Part shown: positions 16,801 to 27,000 of the stretch, one piece after another
How the letters are laid out: every line of letters starts with the position of its first letter
How positions within the stretch are numbered: the stretch's first letter is position 1
Source: Prevotellaceae bacterium UBA7028
GTDB lineage: Bacteria; Bacteroidota; Bacteroidia; Bacteroidales; Bacteroidaceae
NCBI GenBank assembly: GCA_002494215.1
Contig: DLBF01000152.1
Location: 1-29,067, forward strand
Direction: 5' to 3'
DNA: 29,067 nt
The notes under the pieces: generated by a model
Database searches by the model: none
Seen by the model: only the letters and a program-made list of their open reading frames with translations
Told to the model about the DNA's origin: nothing
Program-made: the position numbers and the translations under genes

Positions 16801-19800
16801 CAGAACCTTGACGAGGATGCATATCCTTTTGCAGATCCCTCTCACGGAACCGTTATCTATGCTGCAGAGCAATACTTCTCTGTTGCCGATGAAGGTGATC
16901 TGGGTGAAGTAAGTGCTGCTATCCAGGCCTATGAAGAACTGGCACTTGAGGAGACTATTGCTACTCAGTCATTGATTGAAGAGTTCAGGGATAAACTGGA
17001 GGCATTGGATGATGCTACCACTATCCTGGAGTTTGCCGATGCTGTTGACTCTGTTAATGTCAAGAAGTCTGCCGTAGCTGACAATGCTGTTGTATATAAG
17101 GCTTACATCGACAAGTGCGAGGAGACAAAGATCAGATTGAAGAATGACGACAGCTTCAGCGGTTCACTTCGTGAGGCTCTCGAATATTACCTCCTGGAGA
17201 ATGATGAGCCAGACGACTACAATGCTCTTGGTACCTACGAGTACATAAAGGAAAATCATACCGCTACTGCCGAGGAAATTGCTGCCGAGACAGAGCGAGT
17301 TATCAAGTGGCTGGGCGATGCCATTGCCGAAGACTATGTTCCTGGTACTGATGTCAGCAGCCTGATTCCCAACTATGACTTCAGCAAGAAGAACGAGAAC
17401 TGGACCGACGGTTGGAGTACTGGTTTAGGCCAATCTCAGGACGAAGAAACAGGCACCACCTATTATGGTGTTGAGGCTTGGAACGCAACTGGTGATATGT
17501 ATCAGACAGTAGAGGGCATGAAGCCTGGCTATTACCTGATTGCCACCAACGGAGCCTTCCGTCCCAGCAACAACCGCTATAGCACCAACTATGCTGCCGG
17601 TATCTATGCCAACGGTGTATTCAACTACTTCCCTGCAGTTAACGAGGATATCATAGCAGTTGCCGATACAATGGATCAGCAGAACTGCAACCTGCACGGC
17701 GCAGGTGCTCACGACCTGGCTATCTATGATGACGGTTACTCAACTAACGATGAGGCTGGTGCCACGCTTGTTGGTTACGCTGTTCAGGGCGAGACTGGTA
17801 TGGCCATTGCTGCTAAGGCTGGCCGCTACCCGGTTTACACCATTGCAAACGTAGGCGAGGACGGTAAACTTACTATCGGTATCAAGAACCCCGGTACGAA
17901 GTACGACAGTGACTGGACCGGTTGGAGTGCCCTGAAGGTTACTTACTGCGGTGATGACGAAGAGAAGGTTAGTGCTGCTCTGGATAATGTACTCGAGAAT
18001 ATGATGGCTCGTGCAGAGAGCATCATGAACTACGTATATTCCAATGAAAATGTTGCCGCAGGTCCCAATTACCCGCAAGAACTTAAGGAAAGTCTGGAAG
18101 CTATTATCGCACAGGCAGGATCTGCAGAAACCATCGTAGCCAAGGCTGAGGTAGCTGCTGCATTCTCCGATATCTTCCAGAATATATATGAGGGTAAGCA
18201 GGCTTACATTAAACTCTATAACACAGCCGCTTCTTTTGAAGCCTTCGAAGGTGAAAACTTGCCTTTGGTTGAAAAGGATGTTGAAACTGGCGAATGGATT
18301 GAGACCGGAGAGATGGTATTTACGGATGACGAGACAGCTGTCTTCTATGATGTTATTGCGGAACCTTTGTATGATGCGTACTACAGTGGTTCTTATAGCA
18401 CAGAGGAGGCGCTGAATCCTGAACTCTTGAACAACAATATTGTAAAGGCAGTTCTTCCTGCTCAGGACGAGGAGGGTTTCTATCTCATCGGTACCCCCAA
18501 ACAGCTTGTAGCTTTCCGTGCTATCTCAACAGAAGTTGATTATAAAGTGAAGGCTAAGCTTACAGCCGACATTGACATGGCCGGTGTCGGAATGCAGCCA
18601 ATCAACAGAAGCGATTATAGCTTCCGTGGTGTATTCGATGGACAGGGACATGCTCTTAGCAATGTATACATCCTTAATAACGCAGAGCGTACTGGTCTGT
18701 TCAATACATTGGACGGCGCCACCGTCAAGAACCTGAAGCTGACCGGTGAATACTTCAGCGACCAGAAGTTCATGGGTGGTATTGCCGGTTATACTTACAA
18801 TGCTCGCATCGAGAATTGTGATGTTGCTGTTACCATCAACTCATTAAGACCTGCAGATGAAAATGGTAATCCACAGGACGGAACACACGGCGGTCTAATT
18901 GCCAACAATGCCGGTGACGGTACCGTTGTTGAGAACTGTCTTATTAACTGTGCTATTCTGGGCGAGAACACCCACTCTTGTGGTGGTGTCTGCGGTTGGT
19001 CCGGTTCTAAGATGACTATCAACAATACCCTTGTTCTGTCTTCTAACTACACTGTTAAAACGGACAATGGCAATACGATTAGCCGTAATCCGGATAACTG
19101 TACCACAAATAATGTGTTCTATGTGACACAGTTTGGCGATGCTAAGGGAACAAAGGCAACTGAGGAGCAGTTGGCAAGCGGTGAAATCTGCTGGAAGCTC
19201 AACGGCGAGAAGGGCGAGGATGCTCATTGGTTCCAGTCATTGGGTAATGATAAGACTCCTCATCTGTTTGAAGGCAGTCTGGTATGGAAGGATGGAGACG
19301 AGTACCTCAACAGCCGTCCTAACGTACAGTTGAATGCTTTCGCCTCTAATCTGAGTACAGCTACCAATGCTAATCAGGTTATTATTGCCTACACCCTGAA
19401 TGCTGAGGCTAAGAGCGGTGCCATCAACTTCTATGCTGGCGAAGAGCTGAAGTACTCTCACGTTCTGAAGGGTGGCGACTTGATGGCAGGCGGTCACGAG
19501 GTTGCTATCGATAACAGCCTGCTGAATGCCGCAGCCGGTACGAAGATGACTTATGCAATCGACATCACTGGTATTGGTACAAAAACACCTGTCAAGATAG
19601 GCGAGGGATACAAGGTTAACTCTCCTTATGGTCTTGCCATTAACAATGCTCCTGCCAGCGCAGGCTTCGGTCAGATTTATGTAGCCGAGTCTCGTCCTTT
19701 GGAGAAGGGTGAAGGTACCATCGCTGAGCAGAAGCCCGGTGCTCTGTTTGCTTTCGATGCTAACTTCCAGCCTGTCAATGCCCTGGATGGCACACCTGGT

Positions 19801-20835
19801 TTCTATGGTGGTCTCGATATTCAGGACAACAAGAACATACTGAGCATCTCTGGCGATTACAAGTTCGATTTGAAGAATGTACGTGTCAGCAAGGATGGTC
19901 GTCTGTTCATTGCCCGTGCTTCTGGTAACTCTGCCAGCTCTGTATGGGAGGCTGACCCTGCCGACCTGAACAAGCCTTGGACTCCTGTCTTCACGGGCGG
20001 TGAGCTGAATGCTGCAACAGGTATCGTAACCGTTAATGGTGAGGAGCAGAACCGTCCCGCTGTTGCTTTGGCAGTTGAGGGTGAGGGCGAGAACCTCAAG
20101 CTTACTGTTCTGGGTGCTCAGCGTTCTAACGGTAAGGAGAACTTCTCTGACTACAAGTGCTTCACTTATAACCTTGGTACAGCAACTTCTTGGACTGGCG
20201 CTCCCAGCAGCGTTTACGAGCCTCTCACAGGTCAGTTCGCCATTACTCCTGCTCACGTAGGTATTGCAGCTGATAACCTTGGCGGTCTGTGGTTCGAGCA
20301 GTATCCCAATACCGTAAGCGAGGAGACCCCTGCCCTGAAGCATTTCAATGCTCAAGGTATCGAGGATTATAGCAATATCTCTACCAGCACTCACGGCGAG
20401 GCTATTGCTATTAGCGAGGATGGTAATATTCTTGCAGTTCCTATGGGTAACAACAAGGTGATTATCTACGAGACAACCTACGTTCCTCTGGCAAATGGCT
20501 TAATCTATCTGGATGCTAAGTACAATATCAGTGTTACTGAAAGCCAGATTACAGGTATGGCATTCGACTATGCTAATAACTTGTACATTACCTCAAGTGC
20601 CAGCAAGACCCTGAACCGTTACGCTATTCCTTCTTTCACTGGCAACAAGCGCATTACTCCTGCTCGCGAAGGCTTCGTGGTAGGTACCGAGAGCGGCGAT
20701 CCCGATGGAATTGAGAACGTTAACGATAACGCTAACGCTAACAACGGAGCTATATACAATATGGCTGGCCAGCGTGTAAGCAAGGCTCAGAAGGGTATCT
20801 ACGTAGTGGATGGCAAGAAGGTTGCAACGAAGTAA
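13897..20835 (+). CDS. Giant secreted modular beta-helix/beta-propeller protein 2 (2312 aa)
   Basis: Second paralog. Signal peptide 1-23 (VYA|LN), then the same order as protein 1: beta-helix A; a cassette with H342...C350xxC353G (plus C355); beta-helix B; a degenerate cassette H676...C683xxC686N; beta-helix C (about 693-1000) with a Trp-rich opening (VWWTNYAAKHLD). A helical region (1000-1145), a jelly-roll (about 1150-1355, AFRPSNNRY), a second helical region and beta-helix D (about 1525-1790) follow. It then adds a beta-sandwich (1805-1895, RPNVQLNAFASNLS) and an NHL/SMP-30-like beta-propeller (about 1905-2265, with blade strands such as YGLAINN, ISEDGNILAVP and MAFDYANNLYITSS), both missing in protein 1. 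Spacer NVNDNANANN comes from a hexanucleotide repeat. Tail 2284-2312 is the shared T9SS-like signal. Own promoter and terminator. The propeller suggests binding or hydrolysis of an extracellular ligand, but no catalytic residues were identified. Confidence 0.85.
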   Translation: MSKKLLHMCLMTIMMVFSMSVYALNKVDDVYQIGTADDLKAFAELVNGGEAYANAVLTADIDKGADGTMIGKDGLDYQGTFDGQGHTITINLFSSGKEGTALFRNTGIHAIVQNLKVQGEITTDQKLAAGIAVWNSGIIRGCYVDVSVKSSFIGDATHGGVVAVGYGGTLVENCLAKFVINGATTQNCGGIVGWADGPVNIVNSLVISDGSNFDLNNGGSNNIARNDGNIRVLSDLSKYKSDSYANRPAGANYNNYVTKQWGTNKATSVVPYADLADGKICYQLNTDQSRIAWVQRIGTDPFPVPAAFGTGQVYASAATDCSGIADGLTYSNTPSNAVVPKHDFDKYGICQGCGCFDFHMFEFDDPTKFNQADRSISISSIDDIYLAEGWNRVANGFKLNMKLMNDLEIKTDGQLIFTDGGNIGSDFDGQGHTLTIEMDNITVNNASFFPNMTGVFENVIMHGSITTSGQYAGSVTSHTKSDNVIIRNVFSDVEVNCSRDGDNTSAGIIGVADSKAQLENVIYAGSVNGVEGGNTQCLAGICGWSAGQVYLTNCAFLGTLQNATGDSKTISRNPSNITCKNVYLGESFGFDDEAKVTLIENPDDITNGALAYALNGYKGGEERFYQKLGEDDYPMPVKKEGALVYVVSSEYRCDGQPMGDPIYSNTPSSDVELPPHQYEEGFCVVCNDLLEDYMTPVDGWFDISRPDQLVWWTNYAAKHLDVSARLTADIDMDGYCKRWANVGTEGAPFYGNFDGQFHTISNLVIDHHTDNGVGLIAVMNSLPSKGFGGLSDEEARNAEGVYIKNVTLDESCSLLGRGYVALVGMTAPWAGHVNIKGVMMCGDVTADGGPNAAGVFGCVMGSACHVTIDNCGMVGNVYGPKENGSFSGWLGDWAEVTNCFAVGSVEGIENEGRYFARYGNGRVNDNIKNCYARFGTQEHVGIVGEADFKSGALAWKANGNQFRTGYWYQNLDEDAYPFADPSHGTVIYAAEQYFSVADEGDLGEVSAAIQAYEELALEETIATQSLIEEFRDKLEALDDATTILEFADAVDSVNVKKSAVADNAVVYKAYIDKCEETKIRLKNDDSFSGSLREALEYYLLENDEPDDYNALGTYEYIKENHTATAEEIAAETERVIKWLGDAIAEDYVPGTDVSSLIPNYDFSKKNENWTDGWSTGLGQSQDEETGTTYYGVEAWNATGDMYQTVEGMKPGYYLIATNGAFRPSNNRYSTNYAAGIYANGVFNYFPAVNEDIIAVADTMDQQNCNLHGAGAHDLAIYDDGYSTNDEAGATLVGYAVQGETGMAIAAKAGRYPVYTIANVGEDGKLTIGIKNPGTKYDSDWTGWSALKVTYCGDDEEKVSAALDNVLENMMARAESIMNYVYSNENVAAGPNYPQELKESLEAIIAQAGSAETIVAKAEVAAAFSDIFQNIYEGKQAYIKLYNTAASFEAFEGENLPLVEKDVETGEWIETGEMVFTDDETAVFYDVIAEPLYDAYYSGSYSTEEALNPELLNNNIVKAVLPAQDEEGFYLIGTPKQLVAFRAISTEVDYKVKAKLTADIDMAGVGMQPINRSDYSFRGVFDGQGHALSNVYILNNAERTGLFNTLDGATVKNLKLTGEYFSDQKFMGGIAGYTYNARIENCDVAVTINSLRPADENGNPQDGTHGGLIANNAGDGTVVENCLINCAILGENTHSCGGVCGWSGSKMTINNTLVLSSNYTVKTDNGNTISRNPDNCTTNNVFYVTQFGDAKGTKATEEQLASGEICWKLNGEKGEDAHWFQSLGNDKTPHLFEGSLVWKDGDEYLNSRPNVQLNAFASNLSTATNANQVIIAYTLNAEAKSGAINFYAGEELKYSHVLKGGDLMAGGHEVAIDNSLLNAAAGTKMTYAIDITGIGTKTPVKIGEGYKVNSPYGLAINNAPASAGFGQIYVAESRPLEKGEGTIAEQKPGALFAFDANFQPVNALDGTPGFYGGLDIQDNKNILSISGDYKFDLKNVRVSKDGRLFIARASGNSASSVWEADPADLNKPWTPVFTGGELNAATGIVTVNGEEQNRPAVALAVEGEGENLKLTVLGAQRSNGKENFSDYKCFTYNLGTATSWTGAPSSVYEPLTGQFAITPAHVGIAADNLGGLWFEQYPNTVSEETPALKHFNAQGIEDYSNISTSTHGEAIAISEDGNILAVPMGNNKVIIYETTYVPLANGLIYLDAKYNISVTESQITGMAFDYANNLYITSSASKTLNRYAIPSFTGNKRITPAREGFVVGTESGDPDGIENVNDNANANNGAIYNMAGQRVSKAQKGIYVVDGKKVATK
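20716..20745 (+). repeat. AACGNT hexanucleotide repeat in giant gene 2 spacer
   Basis: Four consecutive hexamers (AACGTT, AACGAT, AACGCT, AACGCT) and then AACAAC encode NVNDNANANN, immediately before the conserved C-terminal tail. In-frame unit length means gain or loss of copies would only change spacer length. Confidence 0.8.
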
Positions 20836-20890
20836 AAGAAGAGCTGAAGTGTCTGCGAAGTAGCAGATACCCCGATAATGTTTTAATTAG

Positions 20891-20923
20891 GCCTCTTCCC
20901 CCATAAAGGGAAGGGGCTTTTTT
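20891..20923 (+). terminator. Rho-independent terminator after giant gene 2
   Basis: GCCTCTTCCC (20891-20900) pairs with GGGAAGGGGC (20908-20917), 10 bp with one wobble and a 7-nt loop, followed by six T residues (20918-20923). Confidence 0.92.
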
Positions 20924-20978
20924 GGTGTCCTTCGATTTACATAATGTAACATATTTTGGCATTTTTTGTAGAAAAAGT

Positions 20979-21008
20979 TTTGCACGTAAATATTTTTCGC
21001 TATTTTTG
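20979..21008 (+). promoter_or_regulatory. Promoter of giant gene 3
   Basis: TTTG at 20979-20982, 18 bp, then TATTTTTG at 21001-21008. As at giant gene 1, the -7 box is the second of two 10-bp near-copies (TATTTTTCGC 20991-21000, TATTTTTGCA 21001-21010), and the 13-mer GCTATTTTTGCAT (20999-21011) is identical at both promoters. The predicted leader is about 50 nt and AT-rich. Confidence 0.8.
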
Positions 21009-21064
21009 CATTATAACACTATGTTGTTTAACCTTATTTATTAATATTATTAAAACTACATTCT

Positions 21065-24000
21065 ATGAGCAAAAGACTACTTACCGTATGTCTGACAGCC
21101 ATCATGATGGTTGTTGGCGTGTCTGCGTATGCACTCGACAAAGTCGGGAATGTATATCAGATTGGTACGGCAGCTGACTGGGAGGAGTTTGCTGCACTCG
21201 TGAATGGTGGTGAGTTCACAGCCTGTGCCGAGCTGACAGCCGACATTGACTTGGGCCTGAATCCTACAATGATAGGCAAAAACGACAACAGCCAAGCCTA
21301 TCATGGAACTTTCGACGGCAAGGGCCACACCATCAAAATCAACATGTATCCAGAGGACAACTACGGGGCCATCTTCCGCTATGTCGGTTGGCGCGCTGTT
21401 ATCCAGAACCTGAAGGTTGAGGGAACGATTAACTCAGCTTACAAGTTTGCTGCAGGTATTGCAGGACGTGTCAGGGGTACTATTCGCAACTGCTGGGCCG
21501 ATGTTAAGATTATCAGCACAGTTCCTGGTGGAGATGGCACTCATGGTGGTCTTGCCGCTACTTGCACTAATGGTACTATTATCGAGAATTGTCTGGTAAA
21601 GGTCATCATCGATGGTGGAGTAACCCATAGCTGTGGTGGTGTAATTGGCTGGGCGGATTCTAATCCTAATATCGTAAACTGTCTGGTTATCAACGATGGA
21701 AGCAACTTTAATCTTAGCGATGGCACCAGCCGAAACATCTGCCGTAACGATGGCAAGGTTCAGGTTGTTGACCTCGGAAAGTATAATCAGGACAGCTACA
21801 ACAATCGTCCAGGTCCTTCTTGTTATAACAACTATGTCACCAATAACTGGGGCGGCAGCAACCCATCTGTAACGGTTGTGCCACTTGCAGACCTTGCAGA
21901 CGGTAAAATCTGTTATCAGTTGAACAACGACCAGAGCAGGATTGGATGGGTTCAGCGAATAGGTATAGATCCATTCCCTGTTCCTGCTCCGTTCGGTAGC
22001 GGGCGGGTTTATGCTTCGGTTCCTACAGATTGTAACGGTAAGGCTGACGGCGAGATCAGTTACTCTAACAGTGGCGTTGATCAATCGGAAAAGCATGAGT
22101 TTGACAAGTACGGCATCTGTACCAAGTGTGGTTTATACGATTTCCATTACTTTGATCCGGACGATCCTACGAGGTTCGACCCTATCAGCAGATCTATTCT
22201 TATTGGCAGTAAGGAGGAAGTTGACCTTGCAGAGGGTATGAGCCGTATTGTTAATGGTTTCAAACTTCACATAAGGATGGTCAACGATATCGAGTATATT
22301 GCAGAGCCTGGTCACTTTATTTTCAACACCAACGACTGGACAGAAGGTAACTTCGACGGCGGAGGTCATGAACTTACCATAGAGATGACTGAGATGGGCA
22401 ACAACGCTGCTCTTTTCCCACAACGTCACTATGGTACTGTAGAAAACCTTATCATGCATGGTAGGATTGAGACAAACGGCATGTACTGGGGCTCTATCTC
22501 AAATGATAGCTATGAGTCTGCTGTCCGGAATGTATATTCTGACATTGACTTTGTTTCCAGTCATGTTGGTGATAATACCGCCGGCGGTTTCTTTGGAATG
22601 ATACGTACAGCAAAGAATATAGAAAACTGTATCTATGCTGGTACTATCACTTTACCAGGTACAGAAAAAAATGCTAAATGTGCGCGTGTTGGTGGTTTTG
22701 CAGGCTGGACACATGCAAAATCCCTTTTTAGGAATTGTGCTGTCACGGGCCGCATCATTGGAGCCGGCAATGAAACATTGCAAAGCGAAACAGAAAATTC
22801 CGGCAATATTGCCCGTAACTATGCTAACGTTGTCTGCGAGAATGTATATGTTGTAAATCCCATAACAGGAAGGGATATTACGGATCAGGACAAATATACA
22901 GTATACGATAATGGTGAGGACGGCATTGCTTCTGGTGAGCTTGCTTACTTCATGAACGGCAAGAAGGATGGGGTAGAGCGCTTCTATCAGAGGATTGGAG
23001 TTGATGACTATCCTGTTCCTGTACCAAGAGAGGGGGGCAAGGTCTATGTTAATACAAAAAATTACTTGTGTAATGGTACTCCTCTAGATGCAACCTATCA
23101 GAATACGTATGCTGGCGAGCCTAATTTCCCTCCTCATCATTTTGTTGAAGGTATCTGCGACAACGTTGTCGGTACAGACCCCATAACGGGTGAGGATATC
23201 CTTTGTGGAGCGCTGCAGGAGAACTATGCTCCCCTGGTTGATGGCTGGTATGAAATCAGTACACCTGCACAGTTCATCTGGTGGAGTAAATGGGCCTCTA
23301 AACATCTGGATGCAAGTGCTAAGCTGACAGATGACATAGATTTGGAAGAATATCAGGAAATAGCGGATGTCTACATCAAAAAGGCAGGTGAAGATCCTGT
23401 TCCATACGTCTGGCCAGATAACAAACCAGTGTACTGTACCAGGGGTTTTGAGCAGGTAGGTAGTGAGTTTGCTCCCTTCTATGGTTGCTTTGATGGTCAG
23501 TGCCATACAATCAGTCATCTCAATATTTATCTGCCCGGAAAGCGTGGTGTAGGTCTTATCAGTGTTATGAACAGTCAGCCTGATGATAAATTGGGAGAAC
23601 GAAATCTCACTGCCGATCAGGCTCGTGCAGAAGAAGGCGTATATGTCAAGGATGTTGTACTGGACGAGACTTGTTCTATCTACGGTGGCGGTTATACTGG
23701 TATTGTAGGTATGACATCCAATTGGGGAGGCCATATCACCATTAAAGGCTGTATGAACCTTGGTAATGTACTTGTTGATGCAGGTACAAACGGTGCTGGT
23801 ATTTTTGGTTGCGCAATGGGATCAAGTTGTCGTGCTACTATCAACGCCTGCGGAATGATAGGTGATATACATGTTATTAATGATACTCATAAAGAGAATG
23901 GTTCATTCTCAGGCTGGTTAGGTAGCTATGCAGAGGTAACAAACTGCTTTGCATTGGGTACAGTAGATTATATGGATGCTAATCGTGGCTTTGCACGTCA

Positions 24001-27000
24001 CGCAGAAAGCAATCAGGTTGTTGTTAAGAACTGCTATGCACTGGATGGCGCAGGTATCGTTCAGAAAAACTATGATGGAAAAGCAGAGGATGTAAGCTTC
24101 GTAACCAAGGAAGACCTTGCAACAGGTAAAATCACATGGAAAGCAAACGGAAGCCAGTTCCGTGATCCTGTATGGTATCAGACTCTTGACGAGGATGATT
24201 ATCCTTATCCTTTCTCTACCCATGGTGTTATTATCTATGCTGCAGAGGAGTATATGGCTATTACAGATGAGACTTTACCATCGGTTGCCTCTGTTATTTC
24301 AGCTTATTACACCGAGAAGTATGGGAATACGATAGCCTACCAGAATACTCTCACTGCATTGGAGGAGAAACTGGAAGAGTTGAATCAGTCAGAGGATGTT
24401 CTTGCTTTGGCAGATGCTTTGGATTCTGTATATGTTGCAGAGAAGGTTGTTAAAGCCAGCGAAGAGGTGTACAAGAAGTATCAGAGAAAGTGTCAGGAGG
24501 TGAAAGACTACCTGGATAGTCACGATGACTTTGCAGGTGAAGACCGTGACGCATTGGAGTCTTATCTGGAAAATGATTACGTGGAGATTATAGAGAACCA
24601 CGAACTTGCCGACTCCCTGATAGAGAAGGAGGCAATTCGCGTGAGTGACTGGTTGGACCTGGCTATTAAGAATGGTTATATCGCAGGTACCGAGGTAACG
24701 AATCTTTTTGTAAATGCAGACTTCCACAACGACTTTAAGGACGGTTGGAAATCGAGCATGAACAAGTGGGCAACAGACCGCAGCAGTGTATCTATTGGGG
24801 ATAAGACGTTCTATGGTTCTGAGGCATGGAATACCAAGTTCGATATGCACCAGACCGTTAAGGATTTGAAACCCGGTTACTATCTGGTAGGTGTTCAGGG
24901 TGCATTCCGTCCCAGCAATAATCGCTACCTCTATAATTATGCAGCTCAGGTTTATGCTAACGATAATGTAAACTATCTGCAGACTGTAATCGAGGACTAC
25001 GTTGAGAAGGCAAATGCTATCAACGGAGAGAATGTTTACATCAATCAGATAGGTGGTGGCAACACTACTTATGATTTGGCCATCTACGATGATTATTACT
25101 CTACCGATGCATCAAATGGTGCCGATACTCTCGGTTATGCTGTTCATGGTCCTTCTGGTATGGCCGTTGCAGGATATGCAGGTCGTTATTTTAACTACAC
25201 CATTGCCAAGGCCGAAGGCGACAGCCTGACCATTGGTCTCTGCAACCCAGGTACCAACTATGGTAATGACTGGACAGGCTTCTCATCCTTCAAGATTGTA
25301 TATGCTGGCGAGGGGGAAGAGGCTGAGAAATATATCGACGTGGCTCTGGAGAGCATGGTGGCCCGTGCAAATGCTATTATCGAGAAGTACAGAGACGAGG
25401 ACTTGATCGACAGAATGCCAGATGAGGCTATGTCTCCTAGCTATCCTGAGGAGTTGAAAGAGACGCTGTTGGCTGCTATTGCTGCTGCCGATGGAGCTCA
25501 GGGCGTAGAGGGTAAGATGAAGGCTGTAGAAAACCTGAGCCAGTTGTTCAAGGAATTCTATGAGGCTCGTCAGGCTTATCTGGCACTTATTAATTCTGCT
25601 CATCTTCTTGATGACATCTTGGTTCAGAACTTGTCCCTGGTTGAGAAGGATCCTGTTTCCAATGAATGGATTGCGAATGGCGAGCACCTGATAAACGATG
25701 CTGATGTAGATGTCATTGAAAATCTCTCTATGGATTTGTATGATATATATTATGGTGGTACTTATACTACAGAACAGGCTCGTGAGGCCAAGATTCTTGA
25801 CATTCCTATTCTTAAGGAACTTATTCCTACTCAGGACGAAGACGGTTATTACCAGATCTTTACTCCTAAGCAGTTTGTTACCTACCGTACAATTGCCGGT
25901 GAACGCGATGCATATGCCAAGGCTAAGCTTATGAACGATGTTGATATGACTGGTATTGCCATGGCTCCTATTGGTCATAATAAGTCTGGCGAGAATGCTG
26001 TTCATATCTATCGTGGTGTACTCGATGGTCAGGGACATGCGTTGAACAATGTCTATATCGATGAGCAGTATACAGATGATCCAGCTTCGTTGTTCTACGA
26101 GTTGAAGAGTGCTACGGTTAAAAACTTTAAACTGACAGGTGAATATTTCAACACCCAACAAAGAAAGTTCATGGGTGGTCTTACACGTTGGACATCCGAG
26201 AACTCTACTATCGAGAACTGTGAAATTGAGGTTGTAATGCACTCCTTCATCGAGGGTGACGGTACTCACGGTGGTGTTGTAGGTATTGCTGATGCTGGTA
26301 CTGTAATTAATAACTGTGTTGTCAACGTTACGATGATTGGCGAAAGTGAGAACGCAACTACTAACTGCGGTGGTGTTGTTGGATGGGCAAATAAGACTCC
26401 CACTATTAGCAACACTTTGATTCTATCTCAGTTCCAGAATATCGCCAAGGGTGACAACTCTAACGTAATTGGACGTAACGGCTTCACGGCAAATAATGTG
26501 TTCTATGCAGAGCGCAGCAATCCAGGCTTCGATACCGGCGGTACACTGGCAACTGAAGAGCAGTTGGCAAGCGGCGAAATCTGCTGGAAGCTGAATGGCT
26601 CTAAGGTTGAGGATGCTCACTGGTTCCAGAAGATAGGTACGGATGCTACACCTCATCTGTTTAGCGGAAATGTGGTATGGTACTCTGACGGTGAGTACGT
26701 GAATCGTCGTCCTAACGTTCAGCTCAATGCCTTTGCCTCTAACCTGAGCTCTGCTACCAATGCTGATCAGGTGATCATCGCTTACACTCTGAATGCTGAG
26801 GCTAAGAGCGGTGCCATCAACTTCTATGCTGGTGAAGAGTTGAAGTACTCTCATGTACTGAAGGGTGGCGACCTGATGGAAGGCGGTCATGAGATTGCTA
26901 TCGAAAACAGCCTGTTGAATGCTCCTGCAGGTACCAAGATGACCTACGAACTGGATATTACGGGTATGGGTGTTAAGACTGCCACGAAGGTAGGCGACAG

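Noticed and set aside
19237..20394. Minus-strand open frame of 385 codons opposite giant gene 2
   Set aside because: Antisense shadow within the propeller coding region; no signal, domain or promoter. The same applies to the frames at 25283-26269, 3818-4591 and 8344-9012.
22857..23205. PITGRDI and PITGEDI repeated in protein 3 (near 22857 and 23180)
   Set aside because: Only seven residues with different surrounding sequence and codons; could explain the 13-residue insertion in the cassette, but too short to claim a duplication.
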